Shown here: positions 1 to 7,132 of the stretch, in pieces
Numbering within the stretch: the stretch's first letter is position 1
How the letters are laid out: the number at the start of each line of letters is the position of its first letter
Assembly (NCBI GenBank): GCA_934654765.1
Contig: CAKUGX010000046.1
Coordinates: 1-13,093 of the forward strand
DNA: 13,093 bases
Source of the DNA: an uncultured Collinsella sp.
Lineage (GTDB): Bacteria; Actinomycetota; Coriobacteriia; Coriobacteriales; Coriobacteriaceae
Direction of reading: 5' to 3'
The notes under the pieces: generated by a model
What the model saw: only the letters and a program-made list of their open reading frames with translations
The model's database searches: none
Told to the model about the DNA's origin: nothing
Translations under genes and position numbers: made by a program

Positions 1-57
1 CCGGGCCCTTGCGGCGTAGTCGCTATTTATTCAGTCCAAGTTTCGGGGTGCAGTTCA
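1..57. mobile_element. Terminal end of an IS3-family (IS150-like) insertion sequence, partial
   Basis: Read on the minus strand from base 57, the sequence begins TGAACTGCACCCCGAAAC and continues to a TTGGACT block. This closely resembles the terminal inverted repeats of IS150-group IS3 elements as I remember them (TG, then an ACTGCACCC core, then GTTGGAC), and the end has the 5'-TG/CA-3' form typical of the family. The rest of the element, including any transposase, would lie to the left of the window. The border falls at 57/58, where a hairpin sequence shared with 3794-3813 starts abruptly. No transposase codons are visible, so the identification rests on the end sequence alone; it could also be a solo remnant end. 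Confidence 0.5.
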
Positions 58-77
58 CTGTCCCCTTTGTGGTGGTT
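58..77 (-). repeat. Half of a terminator-hairpin repeat, truncated at the IS border
   Basis: The 20-base sequence CTGTCCCCTTTGTGGTGGTT is identical to 3794-3813, the right half of the intact hairpin at 3777-3813. The complementary left arm is missing here and IS-end-like sequence takes its place. It sits 8 bases past the stop of the lipoprotein gene ending at 86, where a terminator for the minus-strand cluster would be expected. The likely history is that an insertion sequence landed in the hairpin loop and split it. Confidence 0.65.
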
Positions 78-85
78 TTGATGCG

Positions 86-772
86 CTATGAGGCGTTGGC
101 CAGGCGGCTCCAGAGCTCATCGATATCGATTTGGTCGCCGCCGCTCAGGTAGCCGGTGCGAATAAAAGCCTCGTTGTAGATATAGATGTCATGAGCGCTG
201 TCGCCATCGTCTTCGGTGTCGTCGGCCATAATCACGTAACGGTGGCCGTCAAGCGCTTTGACCAGCCAATACAAAGCATCGTCAATCGTGCATTTCTCCT
301 GCACCATCGCTGCGTCGCCAATCGCACCGATGAGTGCCCGTTCGCCCTTCGTATAGCCTCCTACCGAGAGTAGAATCGCGACGTTTTCGTCTCCGCCGCC
401 CGGTTCAAGCTCCTCGTATTCGGACTCCGAAAGCGGTATCGCGCTATTTGCAAGTTCGTCCACATCGTCCGAAACCTTGGAAAAGGTAAAGGCGAAAAAT
501 CCCGCGTCATCGACGGCGCCGTAGCCCACGTTCTCGCCTTGCCACTCATAATTTTGATGTTTGAGCAGGCGCACCAGATCGGCACCGCCCAGATTGATTG
601 CGGCATAGACCGTCACGTTGGCATTGTCGTCCACGCAGGCGGCGTCCGCCGTGCTCGCCGCCTTGGCGCCGCCCGCGCCGCCCGTAGTGCCCGAGCAGCC
701 AGCCAGCGCGCAAGCCGCCGCGCCCGCGCCCGCCACAAAGGCCGCGCGGCTCATCGTCATCTCATTCATCAT
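86..772 (-). CDS. Putative lipoprotein, paralogue of the upstream gene
   Basis: A 228-residue protein with a lipoprotein signal peptide: short polar N-terminus, hydrophobic alanine-rich stretch, and lipobox L23-A24-G25-C26, so it is probably anchored to the outer face of the membrane. The chosen ATG lies 6 bases after a GAGGG site (779-783). The ATG two codons earlier touches that site and is less likely; the ATG one codon later is also possible. The mature part is acidic, with no catalytic motif I recognise. It aligns by eye with the neighbouring product (808-1563): similar signal peptide, a Y-x-W-Q segment, a hydrophobic strand ending in GY, and a C-terminus where a TGYLSGGDQIDIDELW block matches TGTFTQGGGAPTIDEFW. 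The two genes are 35 bases apart, which suggests tandem duplication and co-transcription. Function unknown. Confidence 0.85.
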   Translation of the reverse strand: MMNEMTMSRAAFVAGAGAAACALAGCSGTTGGAGGAKAASTADAACVDDNANVTVYAAINLGGADLVRLLKHQNYEWQGENVGYGAVDDAGFFAFTFSKVSDDVDELANSAIPLSESEYEELEPGGGDENVAILLSVGGYTKGERALIGAIGDAAMVQEKCTIDDALYWLVKALDGHRYVIMADDTEDDGDSAHDIYIYNEAFIRTGYLSGGDQIDIDELWSRLANAS

Positions 773-807
773 GTTCATCCCTCGCTGTGATGTCGGTCGC
801 GTCGCGC

Positions 808-1563
808 TTAGCCGAGCGCGCGCCCGGTCTTCTCCTGCCAAAATTCGTCAATCGTGGGGGCACCGCCACCTTGGGTAAACGTGCCGGTTTTGATGGCCTC
901 CTCGGTAATGAGGTCCAGGCGATAGTCGCCATTTTCCATCGGGCTCACCATGGCAACGTGACGCGCCATGTTGGAACCGTAAACGCACGCGATCCACGAG
1001 CCCGAGGTGATCTGTGCCCGATCCTCGACCGGCACCGAAAAGCCCGCGATAACGTCCTCGCAGCTCGAATAGCCCGCAAGTTGCAGCGTAAACATCACGG
1101 TGCTCCCGGTTCCGCCCTTGTCGAGCTTTCCGATTTCGTCCTCACCGAGCCATTCGGTTGCGCCGTCCTTGCTGATATTGCAGACGCTGAGTACGCGGCC
1201 TGCCTCGTTCTCGTACATCTCGAGCGCATCTTGCCAGGTATAGCCCTGTTGCGACGCAAATTCCTGCAACTGCCAGCCCTTAAGCTCGAGCAATGCCGCG
1301 ATGCTGATGTTGCGGTGCGCATCCCAGCAGTCATCCGACCACGTATCAAACGCATCCGTCGAGCCGCCGTCCGCATCCGAGCTGCCGCCCGCATCACCGG
1401 AATCGCCCGATGACGAGCTCGCGTCCATCTTGTCCTTTACCGGGCGGTCGTCGTTAAAACCCGTCGTATCCTGCGCCTGCTGTCCACCGCACCCCGCAAG
1501 CGTCAGCAGCGCCGTTCCCGCCGCCACGACAAACGCCGTGCGCGAAATAACCGTCTCCCTCAT
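808..1563 (-). CDS. Putative lipoprotein, first of a tandem pair
   Basis: A 251-residue protein with a type II signal peptide and lipobox L22-A23-G24-C25. The ATG at 1563 is preceded by AAAGGAA at about 8 bases; an in-frame ATG 21 codons earlier would put hydrophilic sequence ahead of the signal peptide and is rejected. After the lipidated cysteine comes a low-complexity Ser/Gly/Asp linker (about residues 26-78), as in proteins tethered at a distance from the membrane. A globular domain of about 170 residues follows, related to the next gene's product. C-terminal end reads TIDEFW then a short basic tail. The signal peptide contains S-R-T-A-F-V, which resembles a Tat motif lacking its second arginine. 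It lies 75 bases after the zinc-ribbon gene and is probably in the same transcript. No enzymatic motif was found; function unknown. Confidence 0.85.
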   Translation of the reverse strand: MRETVISRTAFVVAAGTALLTLAGCGGQQAQDTTGFNDDRPVKDKMDASSSSGDSGDAGGSSDADGGSTDAFDTWSDDCWDAHRNISIAALLELKGWQLQEFASQQGYTWQDALEMYENEAGRVLSVCNISKDGATEWLGEDEIGKLDKGGTGSTVMFTLQLAGYSSCEDVIAGFSVPVEDRAQITSGSWIACVYGSNMARHVAMVSPMENGDYRLDLITEEAIKTGTFTQGGGAPTIDEFWQEKTGRALG

Positions 1564-1638
1564 CGTTGTTCCTTTCCCGTTCTTTATTACGGTGCCGAGA
1601 AACACGCCCGGCATCGATTCAGACATAGCCCGCTCACG

Positions 1639-3201
1639 CTATTGACGAGGCAGTTCCGTCCAGCCAAAACCGGGCTCAAAGCCATCGCGCGTGCCGATCA
1701 CATCGCCCGAGCCGTTCACCCAAGCTTGGTCCGCCATCACCGAAACCTCGACATCGGTGCCATCGGGCCTGGTGTAATGGTTGACTCCGCGAATGGCATC
1801 GGAATACGAGGCCGCGCCCGTCCCCACGCCCGCGCTGGAGAAACTGGCTGCGCTGGCGGCCATATTCGCGGCGTGCTGACGATCGCTGCGATCGAACCAT
1901 GCTTGTTGGTAGCTGTCGAACGCCGCCTGCTGCGAGGCATGCATCTGCTGCCAGGCTGCAAACTGCTGTTGCTGCTGGGCGATATTCATCTGCGTACGTT
2001 GGCGCTGCTCAAGCACCATCTGCTGCTTTTGAGCGCATGCCTCGCGCGCAAGCTCCGGGTTGAGCCGCAGGGTCGATGCCATTGAGGCGAGCACCGTAGA
2101 GGCCGCCTCGTCCAGACGGCCCTCTGGCGCAACCAAGCAGAAGCTGTCCCTGATACGCCACTGCAACAGGTCGGCCGCTCCCAGCTTGAACGGCGCGTCG
2201 TCTGGGCAATCGCCCTGATCCGAGGCCTGCTCCTGCGCGACACCCTGCCCCGCCGCCGCAGCCGCCTGGCGCTCGCGCAGACGCTTACCCAGAACGCCGC
2301 CGATGAGCCCGCTCGAAAGGCCCGCGCCCAGCAGCGCCTCGGCCCCGGCGGCAATGCCTTTACCCATAGAGTCCGCGACTCCGCCAATCGAGGCCACATA
2401 GCCCTCGACTTTGGCAGCCACCGCAAGCTCGGTGGGCACCGGGGCGCCCGCGATCCGGTATCTACGCATGCGGCACTCATAGATCACATCGCTCGGCTCC
2501 ATCGTAAAGCCCTGGATCGCAAAGTCGTTTGCCGCCTCGCGCTTTACGCGGGCACGCTCGTGCTCGATATCGACCGCCGCGCTCGACGGGTACGGCTGCT
2601 CGGCCACAACCTCCGCCCGCGCGCCCAGCTGTGCCGCGCAGACCTGGGCCAACTCGTCGCAAGCTGCCTCCACGTGCACAAACGCCTTGCGCTCGGTTTG
2701 CGTGGGAATGCGCTTGGCAACGGCGCCCGCATCCACGTAGCAGAGCTCGGAGCGGTACACAATCCGCTCGCCCGCGGGGCCCGCCACCGTCACGCCAACC
2801 GAAATCGGGCAGTCGAAGCTACCGCTACGCTCAAGATGTGCCTCTTCGATACGCCAATCCCGCGGCAATGCCACCTGCGCGAGTGCCTGACCGCCAGAAA
2901 CATCGCATGCGGTATGGAGCTCGAGGTCGCCGACGCGGGGAGCACCCGCCGAGGCTGTGCCGCCAGACGGTGACGCGGCCTCGGCACTCCGCGTTGGCGC
3001 ATCTGTCGGCACGGCCACGCTCGGCTCGCAACCTTCACCCGCGCTATCATCGTCAGCCGCATCATCCACAGACCCCGTGGCATCCGGGCCACATGCAACG
3101 CCCTCGAGCCGGACGCCGCAACCCGGGCAAAATCGCACCGGCACGCCGGCGACCCGAGGCAGTTGCGCCCCGCATGCCGGGCAGAATCTCAAGTCACTCA
3201 T
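1639..3201 (-). CDS. Double zinc-ribbon domain protein with Gln-rich coiled region
   Basis: A 520-residue protein. Residues 7-28 hold two CxxC pairs (C7/C10 and C25/C28), a zinc ribbon of the kind common at the N-terminus of uncharacterised Gram-positive proteins. An acidic, Ala/Ser-rich linker follows, then a mixed alpha/beta region, a glycine/alanine-rich segment (about 265-300) that might contact membrane, and a Gln-rich probable coiled coil (about 390-435). The last 55 residues form a compact block rich in Tyr/Trp/Gly beginning SYSDAIRGVNHYTRPDG. The ATG at 3201 has GAGGGG 8 bases upstream; the in-frame GTG at 3210 abuts that site and is rejected. No signal peptide is seen, so it is probably cytoplasmic or peripheral. 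It follows the membrane-anchored gene by 17 bases, so they are almost certainly co-transcribed. Role not recognised. Confidence 0.85.
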   Translation of the reverse strand: MSDLRFCPACGAQLPRVAGVPVRFCPGCGVRLEGVACGPDATGSVDDAADDDSAGEGCEPSVAVPTDAPTRSAEAASPSGGTASAGAPRVGDLELHTACDVSGGQALAQVALPRDWRIEEAHLERSGSFDCPISVGVTVAGPAGERIVYRSELCYVDAGAVAKRIPTQTERKAFVHVEAACDELAQVCAAQLGARAEVVAEQPYPSSAAVDIEHERARVKREAANDFAIQGFTMEPSDVIYECRMRRYRIAGAPVPTELAVAAKVEGYVASIGGVADSMGKGIAAGAEALLGAGLSSGLIGGVLGKRLRERQAAAAAGQGVAQEQASDQGDCPDDAPFKLGAADLLQWRIRDSFCLVAPEGRLDEAASTVLASMASTLRLNPELAREACAQKQQMVLEQRQRTQMNIAQQQQQFAAWQQMHASQQAAFDSYQQAWFDRSDRQHAANMAASAASFSSAGVGTGAASYSDAIRGVNHYTRPDGTDVEVSVMADQAWVNGSGDVIGTRDGFEPGFGWTELPRQ

Positions 3202-3218
3202 CCCGTACACCCCTCATT

Positions 3219-3671
3219 TCATTGGCTGTTCTTGATGGCGGCAAGCTGTCGCCACAGTTCCTCGGCACCGGCGAGGCGATATGCCGTCTTGTCGAGCACG
3301 ATATTCTTGCCCTCGAGCTCCACCGATCGCTCCGAGCCGTCCGCATAGACAAAAATGAGCGTGCAACCGGCGTCGCTCATCCGCTCATCCACCTCATCTC
3401 CCACGATGCAGCCGTCGAGCGCGGCAAAGGTCGATGCGACCAGCTCGGCATCGTCGGTCTCATAGACCGTCCGTGCCTCTCCGTCCTCGATAAGCTTGAC
3501 CGCCACCGGAGCGGCGGCACAATCATTGAGCGATGCTTGTGCGGCAGTCTTTCCCTGAGCGCCATGGGCGCCGGCGCCGTAAGCTCGCATGAGTGTCACC
3601 GCCGCGGCAACAACAACCACGGCGATAAGCGCGCCCGCAATTTTATTAGACGCGCAACCCCGAGACGCCAT
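3219..3671 (-). CDS. Small protein with N-terminal membrane anchor, unknown function
   Basis: A 150-residue protein with one N-terminal hydrophobic segment (about residues 11-28) and no lipobox, so probably a signal anchor with the remaining 120 residues outside the cell. The extracellular part contains cysteines and a strand pattern (IFVYADGSERSVELEGKN) suggesting a small beta-rich domain, ending in an alpha-helical AEELWRQLAAIK tail. The ATG at 3671 has a strong GGAAGGGG site 7 bases upstream. It is the first gene of the minus-strand cluster and sits 17 bases ahead of the zinc-ribbon gene. The 105 bases upstream (3672-3776) must hold the cluster promoter, but no convincing -35/-10 pair was found. 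I do not recognise the family. Confidence 0.8.
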   Translation of the reverse strand: MASRGCASNKIAGALIAVVVVAAAVTLMRAYGAGAHGAQGKTAAQASLNDCAAAPVAVKLIEDGEARTVYETDDAELVASTFAALDGCIVGDEVDERMSDAGCTLIFVYADGSERSVELEGKNIVLDKTAYRLAGAEELWRQLAAIKNSQ

Positions 3672-3776
3672 AGACGCACCCCTTCCGTTCTGCCTTGCTC
3701 AACATCACATTCATATGCCTTTGAGCGCCAAAACGGCAGGTGACAAATGTCTCATATTCATATTTTTGCAGGTAAA

Positions 3777-3813
3777 AACCACCACAAAGGTGCCTGTCCC
3801 CTTTGTGGTGGTT
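3777..3813 (-). terminator. Rho-independent terminator after the LuxR-type regulator
   Basis: A perfect 14-bp stem (3777-3790 with 3800-3813) encloses a 9-base loop. On the minus strand it is followed by a run of five T (rc of 3773-3777). It starts 3 bases after the regulator's stop codon. Its arm sequence recurs at 58-77, so this terminator belongs to a repeated sequence family. Confidence 0.85.
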
Positions 3814-3815
3814 GG

Positions 3816-5360
3816 CTAGTCTTGGGGCGTCCAGGACCAGAAGAAGTTGATGAGGGCCACGCGCGAGGCGGCACCGGTCTTTTTGTTGATCGAGGCGATG
3901 TGGCGGTAGAGCGTAGAACGCGAGAGGAAGAGCGCCGCCGCCACGTCCTGCACGCTGTCGTCCGAAACGACCAACGCCTCCAGCACATCGCGCTCGCGCT
4001 TGGTGAGCCCAAAGGCGGTAACGAAGCCATCGAGTCGATCGTCAAACGAAAGCTCCGGAGCCTCCAAGGGCATCGCGTCGGCCTGATCGGGCGCACGGCC
4101 CACGCCAAGATCGTCGGTGGCAAACGCCAGGCCCCTGTGATCCGCTTCGTCCTCAACGCCTTGTCCAAACTGCCCCAGCAGCGAAATCGCAATGCCGACA
4201 AACAGCACGAGTACGACGCCCACCGCCATCAGCACGTTTTGACTCGAGATGATCGCCACCGCCGGAGCCGTCACAAGCATTGAGCAAATGTTGTTGATGG
4301 CGCGGCCCATGCACGGCCACAAATACGACCAGCGCGCATACATCGAAATCGCGGCGAACTTCGCGGTGAAGAACACCACGAAAAAGCCCGTACCCAGGTA
4401 AAAGATAATCGTGGCGGCGAGCGCATTGCCACCGTTGCCATCGGTGATAAGCACGAAGAACGAGAGCGTGGACAACATGGCGGCACACGTCATGATGATA
4501 TTCATATACGAACGTCCGCGCAGGTCATACAGGACGCCGGCGGTAAGGGCGCTCACAACCAGCAGCAAGCGCGGCCAGTCGCCCAGGTCGATAGCGCCGG
4601 CGGCATGCGAGGTCGTAAGACCGGCGTTGAGAGCCGCGAATACGCCGGTAAGGCAGGCGGTCGCCACCGTCAAGCGCACTACGGCACCTTGGAAGGCCGC
4701 CTTTGCCTCGGGATTATCGCGCCACTTGGCGCCATGCTCCGACGCATCGACCGATAGCTCGGCAATCTCGAACTCGAACTCCGGCGCAGACTCATCACGC
4801 AATTTAGCTCGGCGGGTACCGTGAAGCAGCCCAACCAGCGCAATCGCACAGGCGACCAGAACAAACTGTTGAGGAATGCCCGCAGGCATCACCATATGGT
4901 TGAGCACCTGTACCAAAATGCCCGCAGCATAAGAAACCGCCACGGCACGTGCCAAACAAGGCGTCTGCGCAAAACGCCGCGCCAGATTGGCATGGGCGGT
5001 CGATCCGCAGTAGCCCAGAGCGCAGCACGCCACCAAGCCGCCCGCAATCACGACCTGAAACTGCGCCGCCATAATCAGCAGCAGCAATGCCGATACCAGC
5101 AGCACGCCCGTCATATCGCTCGTTGCATCGATTGCCTGGGGACGACGATAGTACAGGAGAGGACGCACAAAATAGCCAATCACGCTCGCGCCGACGACGA
5201 TGCTCTCGTAGATAACAACCTCGTTCGCTGGCACAAACTCGGCCACGCGTACGTCAAAGAAGTACTCGCCGGCCAAAAACGTGAAAAAGAAAAGCGCCAG
5301 GCACAGAATCTCCCGTATGCCCCGGCGCAAGTATGCGGTTGTGTCTCCCAGGTCCCTCAT
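3816..5360 (-). CDS. LuxR-family regulator with polytopic N-terminal membrane domain
   Basis: A 514-residue protein. Residues 1 to about 410 contain around 12 hydrophobic segments separated by short loops, plus a longer charged loop near residues 195-220 between the two halves. The C-terminal 63 residues (about 452-514) are a LuxR/GerE helix-turn-helix: LTKRERDVLEAL, then QDVAAALFLSRSTLYRHIASI and a TGAASRVAL helix. Such membrane-embedded one-component regulators are common in Coriobacteriia, where they are thought to sense a ligand in or across the membrane; that role is inferred. The ATG at 5360 follows a G-rich site (GGGTGGGGG); the in-frame ATG at 5396 has no ribosome site. It is separated from the hydrolase gene at 5610 by 249 bases containing a palindromic repeat, so it is probably its own transcript. 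Targets unknown. Confidence 0.9.
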   Translation of the reverse strand: MRDLGDTTAYLRRGIREILCLALFFFTFLAGEYFFDVRVAEFVPANEVVIYESIVVGASVIGYFVRPLLYYRRPQAIDATSDMTGVLLVSALLLLIMAAQFQVVIAGGLVACCALGYCGSTAHANLARRFAQTPCLARAVAVSYAAGILVQVLNHMVMPAGIPQQFVLVACAIALVGLLHGTRRAKLRDESAPEFEFEIAELSVDASEHGAKWRDNPEAKAAFQGAVVRLTVATACLTGVFAALNAGLTTSHAAGAIDLGDWPRLLLVVSALTAGVLYDLRGRSYMNIIMTCAAMLSTLSFFVLITDGNGGNALAATIIFYLGTGFFVVFFTAKFAAISMYARWSYLWPCMGRAINNICSMLVTAPAVAIISSQNVLMAVGVVLVLFVGIAISLLGQFGQGVEDEADHRGLAFATDDLGVGRAPDQADAMPLEAPELSFDDRLDGFVTAFGLTKRERDVLEALVVSDDSVQDVAAALFLSRSTLYRHIASINKKTGAASRVALINFFWSWTPQD

Positions 5361-5472
5361 GGTAACCCCCACCCGCTTAGATGTCCGGAGAACCATTTTA
5401 GTAGAGAACGGGTCTTAGTACGCGCGCGATACCCGAACTGTTACGCATCAGCCCTCAACCGCCCGCGACAGC

Positions 5473-5539
5473 AGTTGCGGTGAAATAGTTCCTGTTTGAC
5501 CGGCCCGGGCTGTCATTTAGGAACTATTCCACCGCAACT
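5473..5539. repeat. Palindromic repeat element, copy 1
   Basis: A 67-bp imperfect palindrome. Outer arms of about 21 bp (AGTTGCGGTG then AATAGTTCCT, with the reverse complement on the right) pair with one A/C mismatch. A small bubble (GTTT opposite ATTT) follows, then a GAC/GTC clamp and a GC-rich GCCCGGGC apex. A second copy lies at 12241-12309 with the same arms and a different apex. Neither flank has a T-run, so it is not an obvious terminator. It may be a REP-like or MITE-like mobile repeat, or part of a structured transcript. The rest of the 249-base gap (5361-5609) shows no gene. Confidence 0.85.
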
Positions 5540-5609
5540 TATAAAGGGGACTGGGTTGCGTGCGATGGAGAAGGGGGATGGAGGGATCGGAAGTGTTGGA
5601 GCTCGGGCG

Positions 5610-6923
5610 TTAGCGCTCGGGAGTCAGGATCACCAGGGCGTCGTGCTCAAAGGGATGCTGAGCTACGCGCACGGTACCGTCGCCGTTGTCGCGCACGGGC
5701 AACTTGGCGATGCGTTTGTCCTCCATGTCGAGCGCCGTCGCCGTCCAGCCGCGAGCACTATCGAGCTTAAATGTAAGCGCCGTGGTGCGTGGCAGATAGG
5801 TGACGACTCGATCGCCGACACGTGCCACGCGGATGGCCTCGCGCGCGTCGTCGAGCAGCTCCTGTGCGGGGACCACGGCAAGGGCGTCATCGCACGCCGT
5901 GGCACCCAGGCCGACAAGCACATGCTCGATGGCGGCAAAGTCCCACACGCCCGCAAACTGCAGACACTCCTGCCAGCGGAACGGCATATCAAAGCCCTCA
6001 CCCAGGACCGAGCCCTGGCTCTTGCTGGTCTGCCAGTTCCACACGCCATGGGCGCCGTAGGTCACGCCGGCGCTGGCGCCGGCAAGGATCGACGACCACA
6101 CACTCGCACGGCAGTCCTGCGCGGTAAAACGCCAGTACACATTGCGCGATGCACCCATCTGCTCGTAGCAGGGCTCGGAGTTGACCATCGGCTTTTTGGG
6201 ATAGTTGGCGATAAAGTCCTGCGGCAGGCGCCAAGCCTCGGGCTGGCCCTCGTAGTTGTGGCCGGGCTGGAACATGTAGAAGTCCAGACGGTCCAGATAC
6301 TGCGCGGGGATCGTACGGTTGCCGCGGTTGATGTGCATGGTGCGCAGAGCCTCGGGCGCGCGCTTCGCAACCTCGTCGAGCGCGTCCTCGTAATAGGCGA
6401 TCGCCTCGTCACCGGCAAAGTCCGTGTCGCCCGTCACCACATAGACGGGATCGAACTCGCCCAGGTTCTCGACCACGCGGGCAACATGGGCACGGACCTC
6501 CTCGCGCGGCATGACCTCGGCACCGCAGCGCTCGGCAATCTTGGCGCCCCAGGTACCGGGCACGTAGTTGCACCACATGAGCACGAGCGCAGGACGAATG
6601 CCGTGCTCGACGGCAGCGCGGCACATGGCAGCGGCGCGGTCCCAATAGGCCTGGTTGGGCTGAGACCAATCAAAGTGCACGCCGTCCTCGCTGGCATAGG
6701 GCCAAATGCCCAGGTCGGGGCAGCAGCGATCCCACTGCGGCAGCGTGTTGATCTGCAGCACATTCATGCCCTGCTCGGCACGGCGGGTCAGGTAGTAGTC
6801 CCAGTCATCCTCGGCAATGCTCGTAAATGCGCTCCAGCACGTATCGGCAAACCAGAAGAACGGTTTGCCCTCGCACAAAAAGCCGTCCTGGCGACCGTTG
6901 ACGGTCAGCTTTCCCAAACTCAT
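5610..6923 (-). CDS. DUF4038-family glycoside hydrolase, GH140/apiosidase-like, cytoplasmic
   Basis: A 437-residue protein with hallmarks of the DUF4038 (apiosidase-like) TIM-barrel family that includes GH140: an early FFWFADTCW motif (residues 22-30), QGMNVLQIN (51-59), and AGASAGVTYGAHGVWNW (281-297). The likely catalytic acids are D166 (VVTGD) and E250 (VNSEP, followed by YEQ), in the places expected from the characterised GH140 apiosidase. A beta-rich C-terminal domain of about 90 residues resembles the collagen-binding-like domain often attached to this family. The ATG at 6923 follows AAAGGA by 7 bases; the ATG at 6929 is only 1 base from it. No signal peptide is present, unlike secreted GH140 enzymes, so it should act on an internalised substrate. 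It follows the PTS permease by 209 bases on the same strand. Apiosidase activity itself is a guess. Confidence 0.85.
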   Translation of the reverse strand: MSLGKLTVNGRQDGFLCEGKPFFWFADTCWSAFTSIAEDDWDYYLTRRAEQGMNVLQINTLPQWDRCCPDLGIWPYASEDGVHFDWSQPNQAYWDRAAAMCRAAVEHGIRPALVLMWCNYVPGTWGAKIAERCGAEVMPREEVRAHVARVVENLGEFDPVYVVTGDTDFAGDEAIAYYEDALDEVAKRAPEALRTMHINRGNRTIPAQYLDRLDFYMFQPGHNYEGQPEAWRLPQDFIANYPKKPMVNSEPCYEQMGASRNVYWRFTAQDCRASVWSSILAGASAGVTYGAHGVWNWQTSKSQGSVLGEGFDMPFRWQECLQFAGVWDFAAIEHVLVGLGATACDDALAVVPAQELLDDAREAIRVARVGDRVVTYLPRTTALTFKLDSARGWTATALDMEDKRIAKLPVRDNGDGTVRVAQHPFEHDALVILTPER

Positions 6924-6962
6924 CTGCATGTCCTTTCGTTTGATAAAGGATTTGCGAACCGC

Positions 6963-7000
6963 CGGGGGCTTTCGCGGTAACCCCGTGCGAAAAGCCCCCG
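6963..7000 (-). other. GC-rich intergenic hairpin between permease and hydrolase genes
   Basis: Bases 6963-6975 pair with 6987-7000 (CGGGGGCTTTCGC against its complement) with one bulged base, leaving an 11-base loop. It lies 40 bases before the hydrolase start. There is no T-run on the minus strand, so it may be an RNA-processing or stability element rather than a terminator. Confidence 0.55.
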
Positions 7001-7058
7001 CCGCTTGGCAAACCCTTGCGGGCGAATCCCGTCCGCCCCATCAGTCTACCTTGCAAGA

Positions 7059-7092
7059 AGGGCCCCGCCGGGCTTACGCCTGACGGGGCCCT
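7059..7092 (-). terminator. Possible weak terminator or attenuator after the PTS gene
   Basis: A 9-bp GC-rich stem (AGGGCCCCG at 7059-7067 with its complement at 7084-7092) begins 41 bases beyond the PTS stop on the minus strand. It is followed by TTCTTG, a poor T-tract, so partial read-through into the hydrolase gene is plausible. A smaller 5-bp hairpin (7106-7119) lies between it and the stop codon. Confidence 0.5.
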
Positions 7093-7132
7093 GTCGTGTA
7101 GGTGAGGTCATATGTGACCGAACGGTTTGGCC

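Noticed and set aside
2529-3743. A 404-codon plus-strand open frame across the zinc-ribbon and membrane-anchored genes
   Set aside because: It is Arg/Pro-rich and crosses a gene boundary on the opposite strand; no ribosome site or domain.
5496-6980. A 494-codon plus-strand open frame opposite the GH140-like gene
   Set aside because: It is antisense to a gene with clear family motifs. Its composition (His/Arg/Gly/Val-rich) is typical of the shadow of a high-GC3 gene.
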